A DNA stretch of 64,000 bases from Pelodera strongyloides (GCA_036852015.1 JAANDG010000145.1:62001-126000), one strand, 5' to 3'. Positions 25,301-35,910 are shown, counted from the stretch's first letter. Notes: a model not told the origin generated them from the letters alone. Made by a program: numbers and translations.

Positions 25301-28300
25301 GGTCTTTGATATGCGCCATGGTCGCATGTATTTGAGCAAAACAGCACTTTAATTAACAACGATTGCTCTCTTTACCTCACTCAGTCTCTGTTCCTTTGTC
25401 TTTTCCCTCTATTATATCGTTTTTTTTCATTTATCACCTCTTTGTCTTTCACTCTCTAACTCTCTCTCCCTGTCTCGCTGTCTCTACCCACCTTATTCTG
25501 ATGTTTCCCAACCACTGTGAGTTTAGCATCGGCCAGCATCGCTCCCACACTGTTACCAGCCATACATGAGAAGGTACCGTCGTCTTGGCGGGACACATGG
25601 TTGATTGTGATTTCGGTACGATCGTCGGAAACCTACAAAGACATATTACTCTAGAGCTTTTGCGTAATTCAACCGGCAGAACAATGCATTTGTTTTGTGT
25701 TTCTTGACAATATCAGAGCTAAGCAAGACCAAGGTTTACCGTATGTTTAGGATTTAGCTCACGCGAGCTGCATGGAACCAGTATTAATAATCTGAATAAT
25801 GCAGCGCGCCAAAGAAGAGCAAACAGTCCAGGTTCTACATAATCTCTGAAGCGTCTATGATCTCACCTGGAACCTTCCCCTAAGAAGTGGTATCTCGGAT
25901 CCTTCGAAGAACCACGTGATATCAGGCTTCGGAACACCGCGAGCCTTGCATCGGAAAGTCACCTGAAGGGGGGCGTATTAGAAGTTTTGAAACAAATATA
26001 TAGAGCATTTTTCTCTATATAATATACGAGAGACTATGCTATGCCTAAGTCATCAAGTCTCTTAAACGCATAGAGAACAACCAAACGTGGTTTATATCTA
26101 CATCAAACTGTTTGTAAATTGCTTGAATTCTCTGGTTGTAAATAACCTCCCACCTGCTGTCCGGGTTCGACGGACTGCGCCTGAGGTCCGTCATAGATTG
26201 CTGGAGGAACACTGAAAGTTTTGTTAAGTAATATAAACTTTTAGACTCTTACTGCTAATAGGCAGCTCACCGATTGACCGAGCCTAAGCTTGTTTTGTAA
26301 TTGTCAGCAAAAGCTATCATTGGTTTGTGCGTCTGCGTCGTTTATAATTATCTATTATCTCTTACCTGCTTATCAAATGAATCTTGGCAGTGTGTTCCAC
26401 TCGTCCGTGAATGTTCTGAGCAATACATGTGTACCTGAAAGTAAAATATTCCTGTTTGGAAAAGGTTTAGAGCAGATTTGCAGATTCTTACCTAGTTAGT
26501 GGCTTCCCATATAAGATATTCGCCTCTGAAGCCTGGTCGTTTATTCAATATTTTTTTTCTACACATTTTTTACTTGCTTACTTGCAAGGCGTATAGTGGA
26601 CAACAAGCTCCCGATGTCAAATTGTTCAATGTCTTCAGTCTAGGGCCAGGAGGAATCGCCCAATTCTCCGTCGGGATAACGGTTCAGCTCAACCCAATTC
26701 TTTATTTCATCTGTATTTCTAACAACTCACGTTCCAACATCGTTCTCCAGGAATGGATAGATCTTGAGGACGGAGTTTGCCTGACTCAATTCGAATTTTC
26801 TTGACGGGACCAAGGGTTGACGGTTACGGTACCACGAAATTGTAGGCTTTGGATCACCGATCACCTGAAATTAGCTCATTATGGAGAGTTGCGAAAAAGT
26901 TAGCCTACTTATGCCAAACGCTCGAAACGTATAAAAGCAAAGGGTGGAGCTTTTTAGTTTGCTCAAGACTGACGTTGCGGAAAAATTTCAAACTCTTCTC
27001 CTTTATATAATAAGATTAGAAGAGATTTCATCAGTGAAAGAAAATCGTAAGCCTGTCAAGTTTCGAAAACAACACCTAATTAGTGACCTGGATTATGTTA
27101 ATTATCTCACCTCGCAGTGAATTTTTACAGGGGTTCCCTCTCTGTAACTCGAGTCGCGGGGTTTGAAGGTAAAGACTGGGGCGGATGGCTGTGTGACACG
27201 TGCTGACAACGGTCGGGTCTGACGCGCGGATCTGTAGGAATAAAATTTAAAGTGCACCCTTTTATACATACCAACTGAATCCGCGAAAACGGCTGGAAAG
27301 AAAGAGTGTGGGTTCAGTGGAAAGACAAATTGGTCAGCTACAGGTACAGGGTGTGTGCAACAATGTTTATCGTTATTACCAACTTTACTGACCCTACTAG
27401 TTTATGAATACCTATGTCGTCAGGAATTGAAAATAGTTTGACATTAGCTGTATTTCTGTACACATACGATCGTCAACATTTTTTGAAAAACTTGTTCGAC
27501 CTGAATAAAATTGCTGCCCTATTTGAATAAAAAACCTTGGACTGATATTGTAGTCTACAGCGCATTTGTAGTCCGTAGTCTGTGCTCCGGCGGGAATCTT
27601 CAATGTTCCGTTGTCCATTATTTCCCAGTCTTCATCGGCTGCTGATTGGGCAAGTTCGACACCCCTACGAAAGCAATTATGCAAATTGGAGGAAATAGAA
27701 GTAGTCGACTACTTCGAACGGTCATACCACAATATCAGACTTTACTTTCGACGTGATTTCTTTCTGTTCATATTTCCTCACTTTATTTTCTATATCGAGA
27801 TCCAATATGTTTAGTAATAAGTTTTCTCATTGCTTTCTCCTTTCGACCCTTTCTCGTCTCTGCTAGAGGCAAGTAACGTGTTGCAACCCTTGCAGAAGCT
27901 GGTGAGAGCAACTCTCTCCAAAGATAGTAATCCTAAGGCAAGGAGCCGAAATTCCATGTTTCTAAAATCGTTACTGAGTTACTGATATCATTGAATGATG
28001 AATAACTCACTGATATGTCCACACAACTGGTGACACCGAGTCCTTCATGCAGTGCAGAAGAACAAAGTTATTGTATTTATCTTCGTACGGTGTGATACAT
28101 TCAAACTCCTGCTCCTTCATTAGAAGAATACTGGAAAAGGAGTTATGGTAGAAAATTGATATTCATGTGCTAGACCTAGACATAATACATAATAAGTCAT
28201 TTAAACGAAACGTGTCTGTAATACGGTTAAAGCGAAATACTGGCCAAGTTTTTGACACAAATCGAGCATAGCAGTATTCTTATGCAGCTTCAAATGAACG

Positions 28301-31300
28301 TAAATTAGAATAAAAAATCGAGCGAAATTCGAGCAAGTTAGCATAAATACGTAGAAATTCAGTTGTCCGCGGTGTGTTTCAAAAACGACAGGATGATAAA
28401 CAGCTAGAGCCCGGCAGCATAAGAAAAATGCAGCCGTAATTTATAAATTAGAAAATCACTTACTTGGTTCCTCTAAAATTCCGTGGGCTGAAGCAATGGA
28501 CGTGTTCCTCCGGGTCTTCGAATTTTGATACAAAATCCACAATGGACCAGATTCTGAAAAGTGGAATAAATTAAATTATCGTTTACTATATAAATATAAA
28601 TTCCTTTCTCAAAATCCTTTACTTTAAATAATTTTTGGTTCTACTTTCGTTGGAGCTGCATGATGAATCTGTTTCTACTAGATTACACACAGGCTTCGTA
28701 TCGATGTACTCACTACTTCAAGTTTATGTACAGACAATGCCTGTAGAGCTGCTAACGATGGTTCTCTAATTGTAAGGTAAGGACTAATTTTATTAGTTAT
28801 TAACGTATTTTAAGATAACAAGGCTTACATTTAGCTAGGATGAACGAATGGTTTAATCCACAAAACGTAAAACAGACCGGCAATCACAATTCCATGGGTT
28901 TCTGTGCATTTTGACGCGTTTCAGAGTTTGTTGTGCCTTGAAATGCAAGTTTTAATTATTTCTTCATAATTCTACTTCGGTTCTCCGGCATGTGAATTCT
29001 GCATCGTAAATTCCCAGCATGCAAGGCTAACTGCTCTTTTACAGCAGCGTAGCCCAACAGAGGCCGTATTTTAACTGAAATTTTCATCTCGGAATCCCAT
29101 CTCGGAATAGTTTCGGAATGCGATTGGTATTTTGAGTGCGCTAATCTTTTCGGAATTCCATCTCGGAATCCATCTCGGAAAAGCATCTCGGAAACCATCT
29201 CGGAATGCTTTCGGAATGCATTTGGTATTTTAACTGCAAAAAAAAGCATCTCGGAATACGGAAAATTCCGAAAATTTTGTCAGCTAGGTAGGGTAGCTGA
29301 ATCATCTCGGAATTGCCTTATACTAGTCATAATATGATAAGAAAGTAGTTATTTACTTTATTTTTCTTATATTATTACACAATTCGGCACTATACAACTA
29401 TATTGCATTTGCGCGGCCCCATTCGGACGAAATAAGTTTTCAAAATTTTGCCTTATTCCTACGTGTTTTGCAGCGCTGAATCCGAAAACATGGTTCACAT
29501 AGGTTCTAGAGTCTAGAGGCCATTGTAACCTAATAAACAAATAAAATTTCAAAACTGCGCTAATAAGGACTAATATTCTGTGTTTACTCATTTACCTACT
29601 ATTATCTATTCCTTCATTCCTTAATTTCACTTAAAAATAGCGAAAATAATCAATAAATCTTTCGTTCAATCGATCGTTAATTGTACTTGCAAACGATTGC
29701 GTGTAGTTGGTTACCCCTATTTATGAAGTTTCATGAAGCTCTACCCCTTACACTCTGTTAATCTCCGACCCAATGCGCGCCCAAATTGTGGCTTTCGACC
29801 CCACCGCCGACGCTAAATATGACTGAAATTTGCAGTGCCGACCCTTTAGCAGTACAAATAGTGTAGCAGTACAGTAGACAGCAGCAGTGAACGCATGCCA
29901 GCCAAACTGACCCAAGTCTGACCCAGGTCCGACCCAACTGGCGCGCTTGCAGCCCTTCCGCATGCACATCGCATTTTTCACGATGATTTTTTCAAATTTT
30001 TTTTTTTTTTCTTTTTTTTTTTTTGGTTTTTTTTCTAATTTGTTTCTATTTCCTTTATTATTTCCTCTATTAACTTATTGCTATCACAGGTACCATTGCT
30101 TCACTTACTGGTGCGCGTTCAAGCAAGCAAACAAACGGAAGGAAACACGATAAAGTAAGTTATGATGTCGTAAGAATAGGGTTCCCATCGGTCACTATTA
30201 GATAGACTCAGACGTAGAAGTATATGTTACTAATAGTTTGTAATCTTCGCAGAATGACGCAGAAGTATTATACTTTCATTTACTATTTAATTTAATACAT
30301 TTAGACACTGGTGGCCAGCTCCATGGAAGTTCACAACATCAAAGATGCATTCTGCTGCATGATACTAATACTGGACAATGGAAGATTCGCTAAAACTCCG
30401 TCAAATTTGAATGTTTAGTCATATACTGTGTATGTATTATTCGCAATAAACATTTCCTCCCGTTATGTAGTGTAATTTATGGGCTACGCTTCTGTACAAA
30501 TTACGGTGGTGCCGACTCCAAACCGTGGTGGTGCCGACCCAACTCCGACTCCAAACAGTGGTTTTGCCGATCCAACTCCCACGCCTTTTTCAAATTTTTC
30601 GACCCGGGGCGGAAACTAGGACCGCCCAGAGTCGCTTTAGTTGGGTCGGCATTTTGGGTCGGAGAGGAACATAGCAAGTGAGATTTTTAACTAAAAAGTA
30701 TGCAGCCAAATTGAAAAATAAATATTCCCGTTTAGTTCTGTCATTTGTTGCATTGTGTACAATATCCATTTCGGAAATATTCCGAGAGATCGCGGCGCTA
30801 CTAAAATACCGAGCTCGGAAATCCATCTCGGAAAGCATCTCGGAATTGAACCATCTCCTATGTTCCTCTCCGACCCAAAGTGCCGACCCAACTAAAGCGA
30901 AGTCCGACTCTGGGCGGTCCTAGTTTCCGCCCCGGGTCGAAAAATTTGAAAAAGGCATTTGAGTTGGATCGGCAAAACCACTGTTTGGAGTCGGAGTTGG
31001 GTCGGCACCACCACGGTTTGGAGTCGGCACCACCGTAATTTGTACAGAAGTGTAGCCTATAAATTACACTACATAACGGGAGGAAATGTTTATTGCGAAT
31101 AATACATACACAGTATATGACTAAACATTCAAATTTGACGGAGTTTTAGCGAATCTTCCATTGTCCAGTATTAGTATCAGTCAGCAAAATGCTAGAACGC
31201 ATCTTCGATGTTGTGAACTTCCATGGAGCTGGTCACCAGTGTCTAAATGTATTAAATTAAATAGTAAATGAAAGTATAATACTTCTGCGTCATTCTGCGA

Positions 31301-33003
31301 AGATTACAAACTATTAGTAACATATACTACTACGGCTATCTATAGTGACTGATGAGAACCCTACTCTTACCACATCATAAACTTACTTACTTTATCGTGT
31401 TTCCTTCCGTTTGTTTGCTTGCTTGGACGCTCACCAGTGAGTGAAGCAATGGTACCTGTGATAGCAATAAGTTAATAGAGGAAATAATAAAGGAAATAGA
31501 AACAAATTAGAAAGAAACCAGAAAATGCAGGACTTCAAAAAAAATTGAAAAAAATCATCGTGAAAAATGCGATGTGCATGCGGAAGGGCTGCAAGAGCGC
31601 CAGTTGGGTCGGGCCTGGGTCAGACTTGGGTCAGTTTGGCTGGCATGCGTTCACTGCTGCTGTCTACTGTACTGCTACACTATTTGTACTGCTAAAGGGT
31701 CGGCACTGCAAATTTCAGTCATATTTAGCGTCGGCGGTGGGGTCGAAAGCCACAATTTGGGCGCGCATTGGGTCGGAGATTAACAGAGTCGGAACGTTCC
31801 GAAACGATTCCGAGATGGCTATTAAAATCGTTGAAGCGCTTAAAAGCTCAGTAGACGTCAGTAAGCGGACCAGTTCAATTGAGTGGAAACTTAGCCTAAT
31901 TAATAATCAATATCAATTATCGAGTAATTGCTGGTACCTGGAATGTCTGAGTATGCAGTGATTGAAGTTTATTGTGACTGATATCAAGGGTTTCCAATTT
32001 GAGCAGGTTCTCGAAAGCCTGAAAAAGTTCTTTACAAAACAATTGTATTTTCTGGAATATTATCAATACAATACCTCTTACTGTAGACGTCGATTACCGT
32101 TTGTTTTGAAAAATACAATCATTTATGACAAAAAAGTTTCTCAAGACTAATACTTCTCGAATAATATAAATGTCAAGACGCTAATGTTAATTATTATTTT
32201 TTTATTTATACCTGATAATCAATATGCTCCAGTTTATTATGCTTGAGGCAGACGTAAGTCGCAGGAGAGTGTCTGGAAGTGAGAGGAGACAGAGATGTCA
32301 GACGGTTTCTAGCCAGTAGAAGTCTTTGCAGTGAGGGCAACTCGTCCAAGAGATTCTGAAAATGAGATTTAATAGTTACAGTACCTGTACTCTGCAAATT
32401 ACGGTAACCTTCTATGGTTTCTCGAAATTTGTTCTGAGAAATTCACGGAATGTCTTGGTCGTGGTGTTCGACAGTGCTCGGAGTCACAATAGGCTGAACT
32501 GTAAGGCTTCATAAGGGTCACTATGTTCTGCTAATATGTTTTGTGTACTGTACGATTCCTGTTCCTCACTTTTCATTGCTGCTTGTTGCTATTTATTTGT
32601 TAGTTATTTCCAATGAACCTTTATAAATTTGCCAAATTCTTCGAATCCGCACCTCTTCAATCTTGACAATATTATTCTCGTAAAGTACGAGGGTTTCCAG
32701 ATTCCGAAGTCCAGCAACATCTTTTCTGGTTACGGTTGACAGACGATTGCCCTTTAGATTCAGGGTTTTTGTAGAAGGACTAATGCCAGATGGGATCTGA
32801 AATGAATATGTCTATATGTCATCGGTTGTACGTTGTACCCTCCAATTATCAAAAAACGCGGTTCTTCTGGTTCACATGGTCAGTAATCAAACGTCGAATG
32901 TTAGACGCAATATGTGTCGTTTTACGTTAATCTCTCTCTCTCTCTGTCTCTCTCTCTGTCTCTCTGTATCTCTCACTGTCTCTCTGTATCTCTCTCTCTC
33001 TGT

Positions 33004-33048
<45 letters not shown>

Positions 33049-33331
33049 GTCTCTCTCTCCGTCTCTCTCTCTGTCTCTCTCGGTCTCTCTCTCTCTCTCT
33101 GTCTCTCTCTGTCTCTCTATCTCCTTAGTTTGCAAGACAGCGGATATTTCTATTGTAGCGGAAATAAAACTTAATTATAATAAATTACAGTATCCATAAA
33201 ATACTTACCGCATGCAAATTCCTATTGGAGCAGTCGACGAGATCGTCTGTGCATTTGCACTGGTGCGGGCACGATGCTCGCACGTGCGCCAGTATCGCGC
33301 ATAGTAACGACAAGCTGAGGAGAAGGCGCAT
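13204..33331 (-). CDS. pxn: Peroxidasin (LRR-Ig-haem peroxidase-VWC), complete
   Basis: Secreted haem peroxidase of the basement membrane. Family knowledge: peroxidasin makes hypobromous acid and forms the sulfilimine cross-links of collagen IV. I read 36 coding exons, about 1,290 residues, close to nematode PXN-1/PXN-2 length. The ATG at 33331 opens a signal peptide ([19 protein letters not shown]) followed by an LRR N-cap (CPHQCKC). Order: LRRs and C-cap (exons 33209 to 28464), three Ig domains (28130 to 25492), haem peroxidase (25204 to 13847), VWC (13535 to 13204, stop TAA). Catalytic features are intact: GQFVDHDLTHT with distal His and haem-linking Asp, MREHNRVA with catalytic Arg, FRFGHTLI with proximal His, QRGRDHGLP, and [11 protein letters not shown]. 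Mammalian peroxidasin has four Ig domains; only three are seen here. Introns hold many mobile elements (listed separately), which explains the 20-kb span. Splice sites are by eye. Confidence 0.95.
14386..14837. mobile_element. Palindromic MITE, TTAAAGGGACGGGCCC family (complete copy)
   Basis: A 452-bp inverted repeat with arms of about 200 bp, starting TTAAAGGGACGGGCCCATC and ending with the complement. The inner arms carry GAAGACCAACAATTGCACCC. It lies in the peroxidasin intron between exons 14268-14373 and 15039-15162, only 12 bp from the acceptor of the former. A second copy, interrupted, lies at 16878-17982. Confidence 0.85.
15297..15415. repeat. Short IR element, GGCCATATTCACC family (copy 1, left end degraded)
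   Basis: It contains TTCCCCATGGGGATTCCCCG, a CATTAGAATG core, and ends GAGTGGTGAATATGGCCTC. It matches 18266-18398 over its length. It lacks the left terminal inverted repeat that the other copy retains. Confidence 0.6.
15712..16122 (-). mobile_element. Non-autonomous Helitron carrying a nested MITE
   Basis: Read on the minus strand it begins TCTTATTATATAAAGGAGAA after an A and ends CTGG before a T. A GC hairpin (CGCCTCAGGCG) lies about 15 bases before the 3' end. These are Helitron hallmarks: 5' TC, 3' hairpin plus CTRR, insertion between A and T. Related copies are at 35061-35297, 43941-44391 and 62736-62975. Position 15744-15927 is a later MITE insertion. No Rep/helicase gene is present. 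It sits in the peroxidasin intron between exons 15560-15678 and 16235-16293. Confidence 0.65.
15744..15927. mobile_element. MITE, TTAAAGCGAAATACCGGCC family (copy C, nested in Helitron)
   Basis: Both terminal inverted repeats are clear (GAAATACCGGCCGG at the left; CCGGCCGGTATTTCGC then TTTAA at the right). It separates the Helitron body from the Helitron's terminal hairpin, so it inserted after the Helitron did. Confidence 0.75.
16878..17982. mobile_element. TTAAAGGGACGGGCCC MITE interrupted by another transposon
   Basis: The left arm (16878-16997) and right part (17658-17982) match the complete copy at 14386-14837. The gap is filled by the 660-bp element at 16998-17657. The intron lies between peroxidasin exons 16796-16847 and 18114-18241. 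Confidence 0.85.
16998..17657. mobile_element. Mutator-like non-autonomous element with 9-bp target duplication
   Basis: The ends are inverted: GGCTTATTGGATAAAACCTA at the left, and TTTTACCCAATAAGCC at the right. The 9-bp TGTCGATAA directly flanks both sides (16989-16997 and 17658-17666) and occurs once at the matching site of the uninterrupted MITE. A 9-bp duplication is typical of MULE/Mutator transposases. Both ends are built from iterated CTGGGCAACTGAGGACTAC-like words in opposite orientation. The middle contains two broken ends of the CCGGCC MITE family (about 17268-17306 and 17418-17455). No ORF. Confidence 0.75.
18266..18398. mobile_element. Short IR element, GGCCATATTCACC family (copy 2, complete)
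   Basis: A 133-bp element bounded by AGAGGCCATATTCACC and its complement GGTGAATATGGCCTC, with internal TTCCCCATGGGGAATTCCCC. It lies just downstream of the start of the minisatellite-bearing peroxidasin intron. Confidence 0.7.
18576..20951. repeat. 31-bp minisatellite, about 76 tandem copies
   Basis: The unit starts TTCGGAGGCTGTTACTAGCT and continues TAGTATTCATT (31 bp). Most copies are identical; scattered copies have 1-4 base deletions or substitutions, denser near 19160-19640 and 20540-20700. The array fills most of the peroxidasin intron between exons 20953-21027 and 18114-18241. Its last copy runs into the 5' splice site, so the first bases of the intron belong to the repeat. No unique spacers are present. 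Confidence 0.95.
21152..21270. repeat. Dispersed repeat, copy 1
   Basis: It contains CTTCAAGAGCGTGCACC, TTATGACATGTTCCGCAGAGG and GGCGACGAGTTCC in order. The same order recurs at 59073-59230, with a longer 3' part there. It is non-coding and lies in a peroxidasin intron. Confidence 0.6.
21484..21672. repeat. (CT)n microsatellite
   Basis: CT/CCT-rich low-complexity tract in a peroxidasin intron. The Arg/Glu-rich and Leu/Ser-rich open frames across it are artefacts. Confidence 0.9.
22363..22518. repeat. (CT)n/CGTTTT compound microsatellite
   Basis: CTCTCTCT runs punctuated by CGTTTT about every 15-20 bp, in the intron between peroxidasin exons 22201-22295 and 22617-22725. Confidence 0.9.
24120..24190 (-). 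other. tRNA-like fragment in peroxidasin intron
   Basis: The minus strand has a well-paired T-arm (GCGGGTTCGAACCCAGC) preceded by a poorly matched box A. The rest does not fold as a tRNA, so it is a pseudogene or SINE remnant. Confidence 0.3.
25492..28130 (-). other. Peroxidasin: Ig-domain exons
   Basis: Exons 28011-28130, 27536-27664, 27111-27231, 26731-26864, 26366-26434, 26154-26211, 25867-25962 and 25492-25632. Ig1 is divergent ([16 protein letters not shown], then [11 protein letters not shown]). Ig2 and Ig3 are typical I-set domains: [20 protein letters not shown] to [12 protein letters not shown], and [21 protein letters not shown] to [12 protein letters not shown]. Confidence 0.85.
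26900..27014 (-). mobile_element. Helitron-like 5' end fragment
   Basis: The minus strand begins TCTTATTATATAAAGGAGAA then GAGTTT, identical to the start of the Helitron at 16122. The sequence then diverges and no 3' hairpin end was found. The left limit is a guess. Confidence 0.4.
28227..28395. mobile_element. MITE, CCGGCC family (copy D, degraded right end)
   Basis: It starts TTAAAGCGAAATACTGGCC. The core matches other copies, and the right end stops matching after GTGTTTCAAAAACG. It is an older copy than those at 9598 or 15744. Confidence 0.65.
29050..31830. mobile_element. Foldback-like element with 0.92-kb inverted arms
   Basis: The arms at about 29755-30672 and 30858-31783 are near-identical inverted copies around a spacer of about 185 bp. 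The spacer and both outer flanks carry iterated CATCTCGGAA words (about 9 between 29085 and 29310, 3 in the spacer, 1 near 31815). TTTTAACTGAAATTTTCATC at the left resembles the complement of ATGGCTATTAAAATCG at the right, the likely outer ends. Arm-internal ORFs are mirror copies of one another with no similarity to known proteins. It fills the peroxidasin intron 28937-31937. Confidence 0.75.
32932..33122. repeat. (CTCTGT)n/(CT)n microsatellite
   Basis: About 190 bp of CTCTCTGTCTCTCT-type repeat in the first intron of peroxidasin. All long open frames across it are low-complexity artefacts. Confidence 0.9.
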
Positions 33332-34079
33332 CTCCTGCAAAAAAAGGAATAAAAGAGTGAGTATACATAAGCGGTAGGCAACGTGGTTTATGAAACTTAT
33401 GCTGGGCAACTACATTTCCACGGGTGTTATGTGAATTGTGTTCCATTCTGTGCCGGAATTTCCTAGAAGGGCACCGAAATTTGCATATAATACATGGAAA
33501 CGAAGTTGTTCAGCACATGTTTCGAAACCGCATAGTGACGACAAACTGAAGAGGTCTAATGCGGAGAGATTATAAACATATATATGGATCTAAAAATAAA
33601 TATGCAACGATGAGTAGTACAAACTAATTTAAGGACAATGCAGGTTGGCCCTAACAAAAAAACAGCTATCTATTAAAACCAAAACAAAACAATAATTTTA
33701 CAGTAGTATAAACAACAATGAGAGCGAAGACTGTGCCATAAGCACCAATTTTTAAAAGAATAAGTAACTCGACGTGAAAAAATTAGATGTTCGTCATAGC
33801 AATCATAGAATTTAAAAAAGTACATAAAGTATAATAAATGTGTAAAAAAAAGATGGGGGCGCTTCCTGCTAATTAATTACTATCGACATATATTTTCCTC
33901 TCACGAGCAGCAAAGTTTGAAGAACACAAAATATTGGAAGAAGGATAAATTAGTGATAAGAAAAATATTGATGCATGTTTTAGGTAAGTTTCCCTCAGGC
34001 TCACATAAAAAGCAGTAAGGTAAGGAGTCTACTAATTATTGCGATTATTATCTACGCAATATCAGACAGGCAAATTGCA
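33332..34079. other. Upstream region of peroxidasin, no gene seen
   Basis: The minus-strand promoter and 5' UTR of peroxidasin should lie here. The pre-ATG sequence is TTTTTTTGCAG then GAG then ATG, so an AG acceptor sits 3 bp before the start codon; the first exon may receive a spliced leader. No other coding signal is visible. Confidence 0.5.
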
Positions 34080-34136
34080 ATGTTTCAATGTAGAACTAAA
34101 ACATTCGAAAGAAACAAAAGGTACATGGCTGACTCT

Positions 34137-34275
34137 GCGCTGGCGTGCGGTCATTTAAGTCAAAAAGCACGCGTGCCGTCTTCAATGCGGCAGGCGTGCT
34201 TTTTTCGGAAGCGGACGCATGGGCACGCGTGCCGCTTTTTTCGCACTGACCGTGCATTTTGCAATTTTGGGAAAA
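34137..34275. repeat. Iterated GCACGCGTGCCG words
   Basis: Two copies of GCACGCGTGCCG plus GCAGGCGTGC and related pieces in both orientations within 140 bp. Similar words recur at 36100-36245. Probably the ends of one repeat family. Confidence 0.45.
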
Positions 34276-34445
34276 TGCACGCTCGTATTTTTTTCCGATT
34301 TTCTACGAATTGTTGTTTGTTTGCATTTCTTTCCGTTTGCTGGTTTAATTTGCTTATTTATTGTTGTACTAATGCTTTGTGAAGCAGGTACGACGAATAT
34401 AAGGTGACAGCGAGCGGCAGTGGTGACAACAACGAAAAATGGACG

Positions 34446-35910
34446 ATGGAAGAAGAATGTAGCAGTAAGTGTGTTTTATTTACAGTTTACGAAGCTGATA
34501 CTTGGTTTTTTGGATGATTGTTGCTAATATTGCCCATGGCATTGAGTTATTTAGGTGCACTTTCTATTGCATTTCAGTTATAAACACGACTCTCTAATTA
34601 GAACCACACTACCGGTTTTCAACAAATTTTTTAGGCTGTTAAACGCCTCGGTCTTCCTGGTATATTTGTGAGAATTATTGGATGTTCGTGATTCGTACGT
34701 TATTTTCTTATTGGGCTTATGAATATTTTGGTCAATTGAAGTTGTTTAATATGTGGATGTCGTATGACAGCCTGCTCATTTCTTTTCATGTTAGTTAACC
34801 ACCAAACCAAAGTAGGGTGCCTTTCTTGACAAAAACCGAACATTTTTTTATATTTTCCGTTTCAGAACTTCGACTTGATCCACTCGACTCCGATGTCGAG
34901 TGTCGAGTTCCACCCCGATGCCCCAACTTTCCTCGTTCACCCCCAGGTACATCTTTTTTATTTATTTTCCTCAATTGCAGTAGTGTGCCCAGCAGTAGCT
35001 GTAGCGTCCTTAATTGGCGTGAAAAGCGTCGTGTTTGCCGCCGTAGATATCGCTCTGTAATCTTATTGTATAAAGGAGAAGAGTTTACTTTTTTGTTTGA
35101 AGCCGCGTGTGAACGCAACGAAAATTTGTATATCTAAAAGCTATAAAAGGAGAGCCGGAGCTCCGTCTTGAGCAAGCAAAATTCGAATTTTATTTCATGA
35201 TTTTTCAAGATACGTTGCAAAAGTTTCACACAAGTGTGCTTACTGTTCCTGCATTTTAAACTTTGCATGTCGCCTCAGGCGGCGTTAGCCGTGTAATATC
35301 GGTGTTTTACATCTTCTTTAAATTAAATTTATATTTAGTTCGCTCATGTTCTTTTCTTCCGCACTTCATCACGTTACGAAACGAACGATGTTCTGCACTT
35401 GATTGTTGGGAAGCAGGATCCAGTGGATCAGTTTGCTATGGGTAAGAATATATATATATATATATATATTTTTGGACTATGAAGCAACATACCATTGTAC
35501 ACTTTGCACCGTATAGCATTAGTGTGCATTAATGTGAAACTTGTGATAAATAATGTATCGTCTTGGTAGTAGCATACGATACTCCCTCTATTTTATTTCG
35601 AAACAAAAACGGTCTTGGGCGTAATGTGGTCCAATATCAATGTCATGTGCACTATAGTCACGTAATAATAATCACGTAATTGTGGTTTGAACTGAACTGT
35701 GTAAGTGTTATTTTCAGATGTGTGGATACCATTGAGATTTCTGGACCACACAACAAAGTAATTCACAACCAGAAGCGAGGAAACCGTCGTAAAATGGCTA
35801 CATGCCTAATTTATGTTCGAACAATGTGTTTCTTGTTCTCCATTGCTTTTGTAGCTGAGCCTTTAGTGCCTTATTTGGTTTTGTATTATAGGAGTAGCGC
35901 TCTGAACTGA
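34446..35910 (+). CDS. Hypothetical small protein, four exons (105 aa)
   Basis: Four plus-strand exons with good splice consensus join in one open frame: 34446-34464 (coding part; acceptor at 34387), 34866-34946, 35417-35441 and 35718-35910, stop TGA. The product starts MEEEC, has a Pro/Arg-rich middle (RVPPRCPNFPRSPPGSSG), a basic stretch (NQKRGNRRK) and a hydrophobic C-terminal third (CFLFSIAFVAEPLVPYLVLY) that could span a membrane. An AATAAA signal lies near 35977. A Helitron occupies the second intron. I recognise no family. Support is structural only: matching phases across three introns. It could be a chance assembly or a gene fragment carried in repeats. Confidence 0.35.
35061..35297 (+). 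mobile_element. Non-autonomous Helitron-like element
   Basis: It starts A then TCTTATTGTATAAAGGAGAA, shares GATACGTTGCAAAAGTTTCA with the Helitron at 15712-16122, and ends at the hairpin GTCGCCTCAGGCGGCG then TTAGCCG. The terminal CTRR is not preserved. It lies in an intron of the hypothetical gene at 34446-35910. Confidence 0.6.

Larger units (their letters stand above)
28464..33331 (-). other. Peroxidasin: signal peptide, LRR and LRR C-cap exons
   Basis: Exons 33209-33331, 32653-32796, 32212-32355, 31938-32018, 28878-28936 and 28464-28553, all in phase. The LRR consensus is visible as [42 protein letters not shown] and [14 protein letters not shown]. The C-cap is split: NPWNCDC sits on the 59-bp exon 28878-28936 and [11 protein letters not shown] with its later Cys on 28464-28553. 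This tiny exon is easy to miss because it lies beyond a 2.8-kb foldback-like insertion in the preceding intron. Confidence 0.9.

Noticed and set aside
28720..28800. Extra LRR-like exon in peroxidasin ([15 protein letters not shown])
   Set aside because: No acceptor gives a compatible phase, and the 59-bp exon 28878-28936 already completes the LRR C-cap.
29748..31961. Cys/Trp-rich open frames in both arms of the large inverted repeat
   Set aside because: They are mirror images of the same repeat DNA and have no similarity, splice structure or consistent start context. They are most likely by-products of the element.
32816..33199. Leu/Ser-rich and Arg/Glu-rich open frames
   Set aside because: Translations of a CT/CTGT microsatellite in a peroxidasin intron; the same applies to 21484-21839 and 38929-39240.
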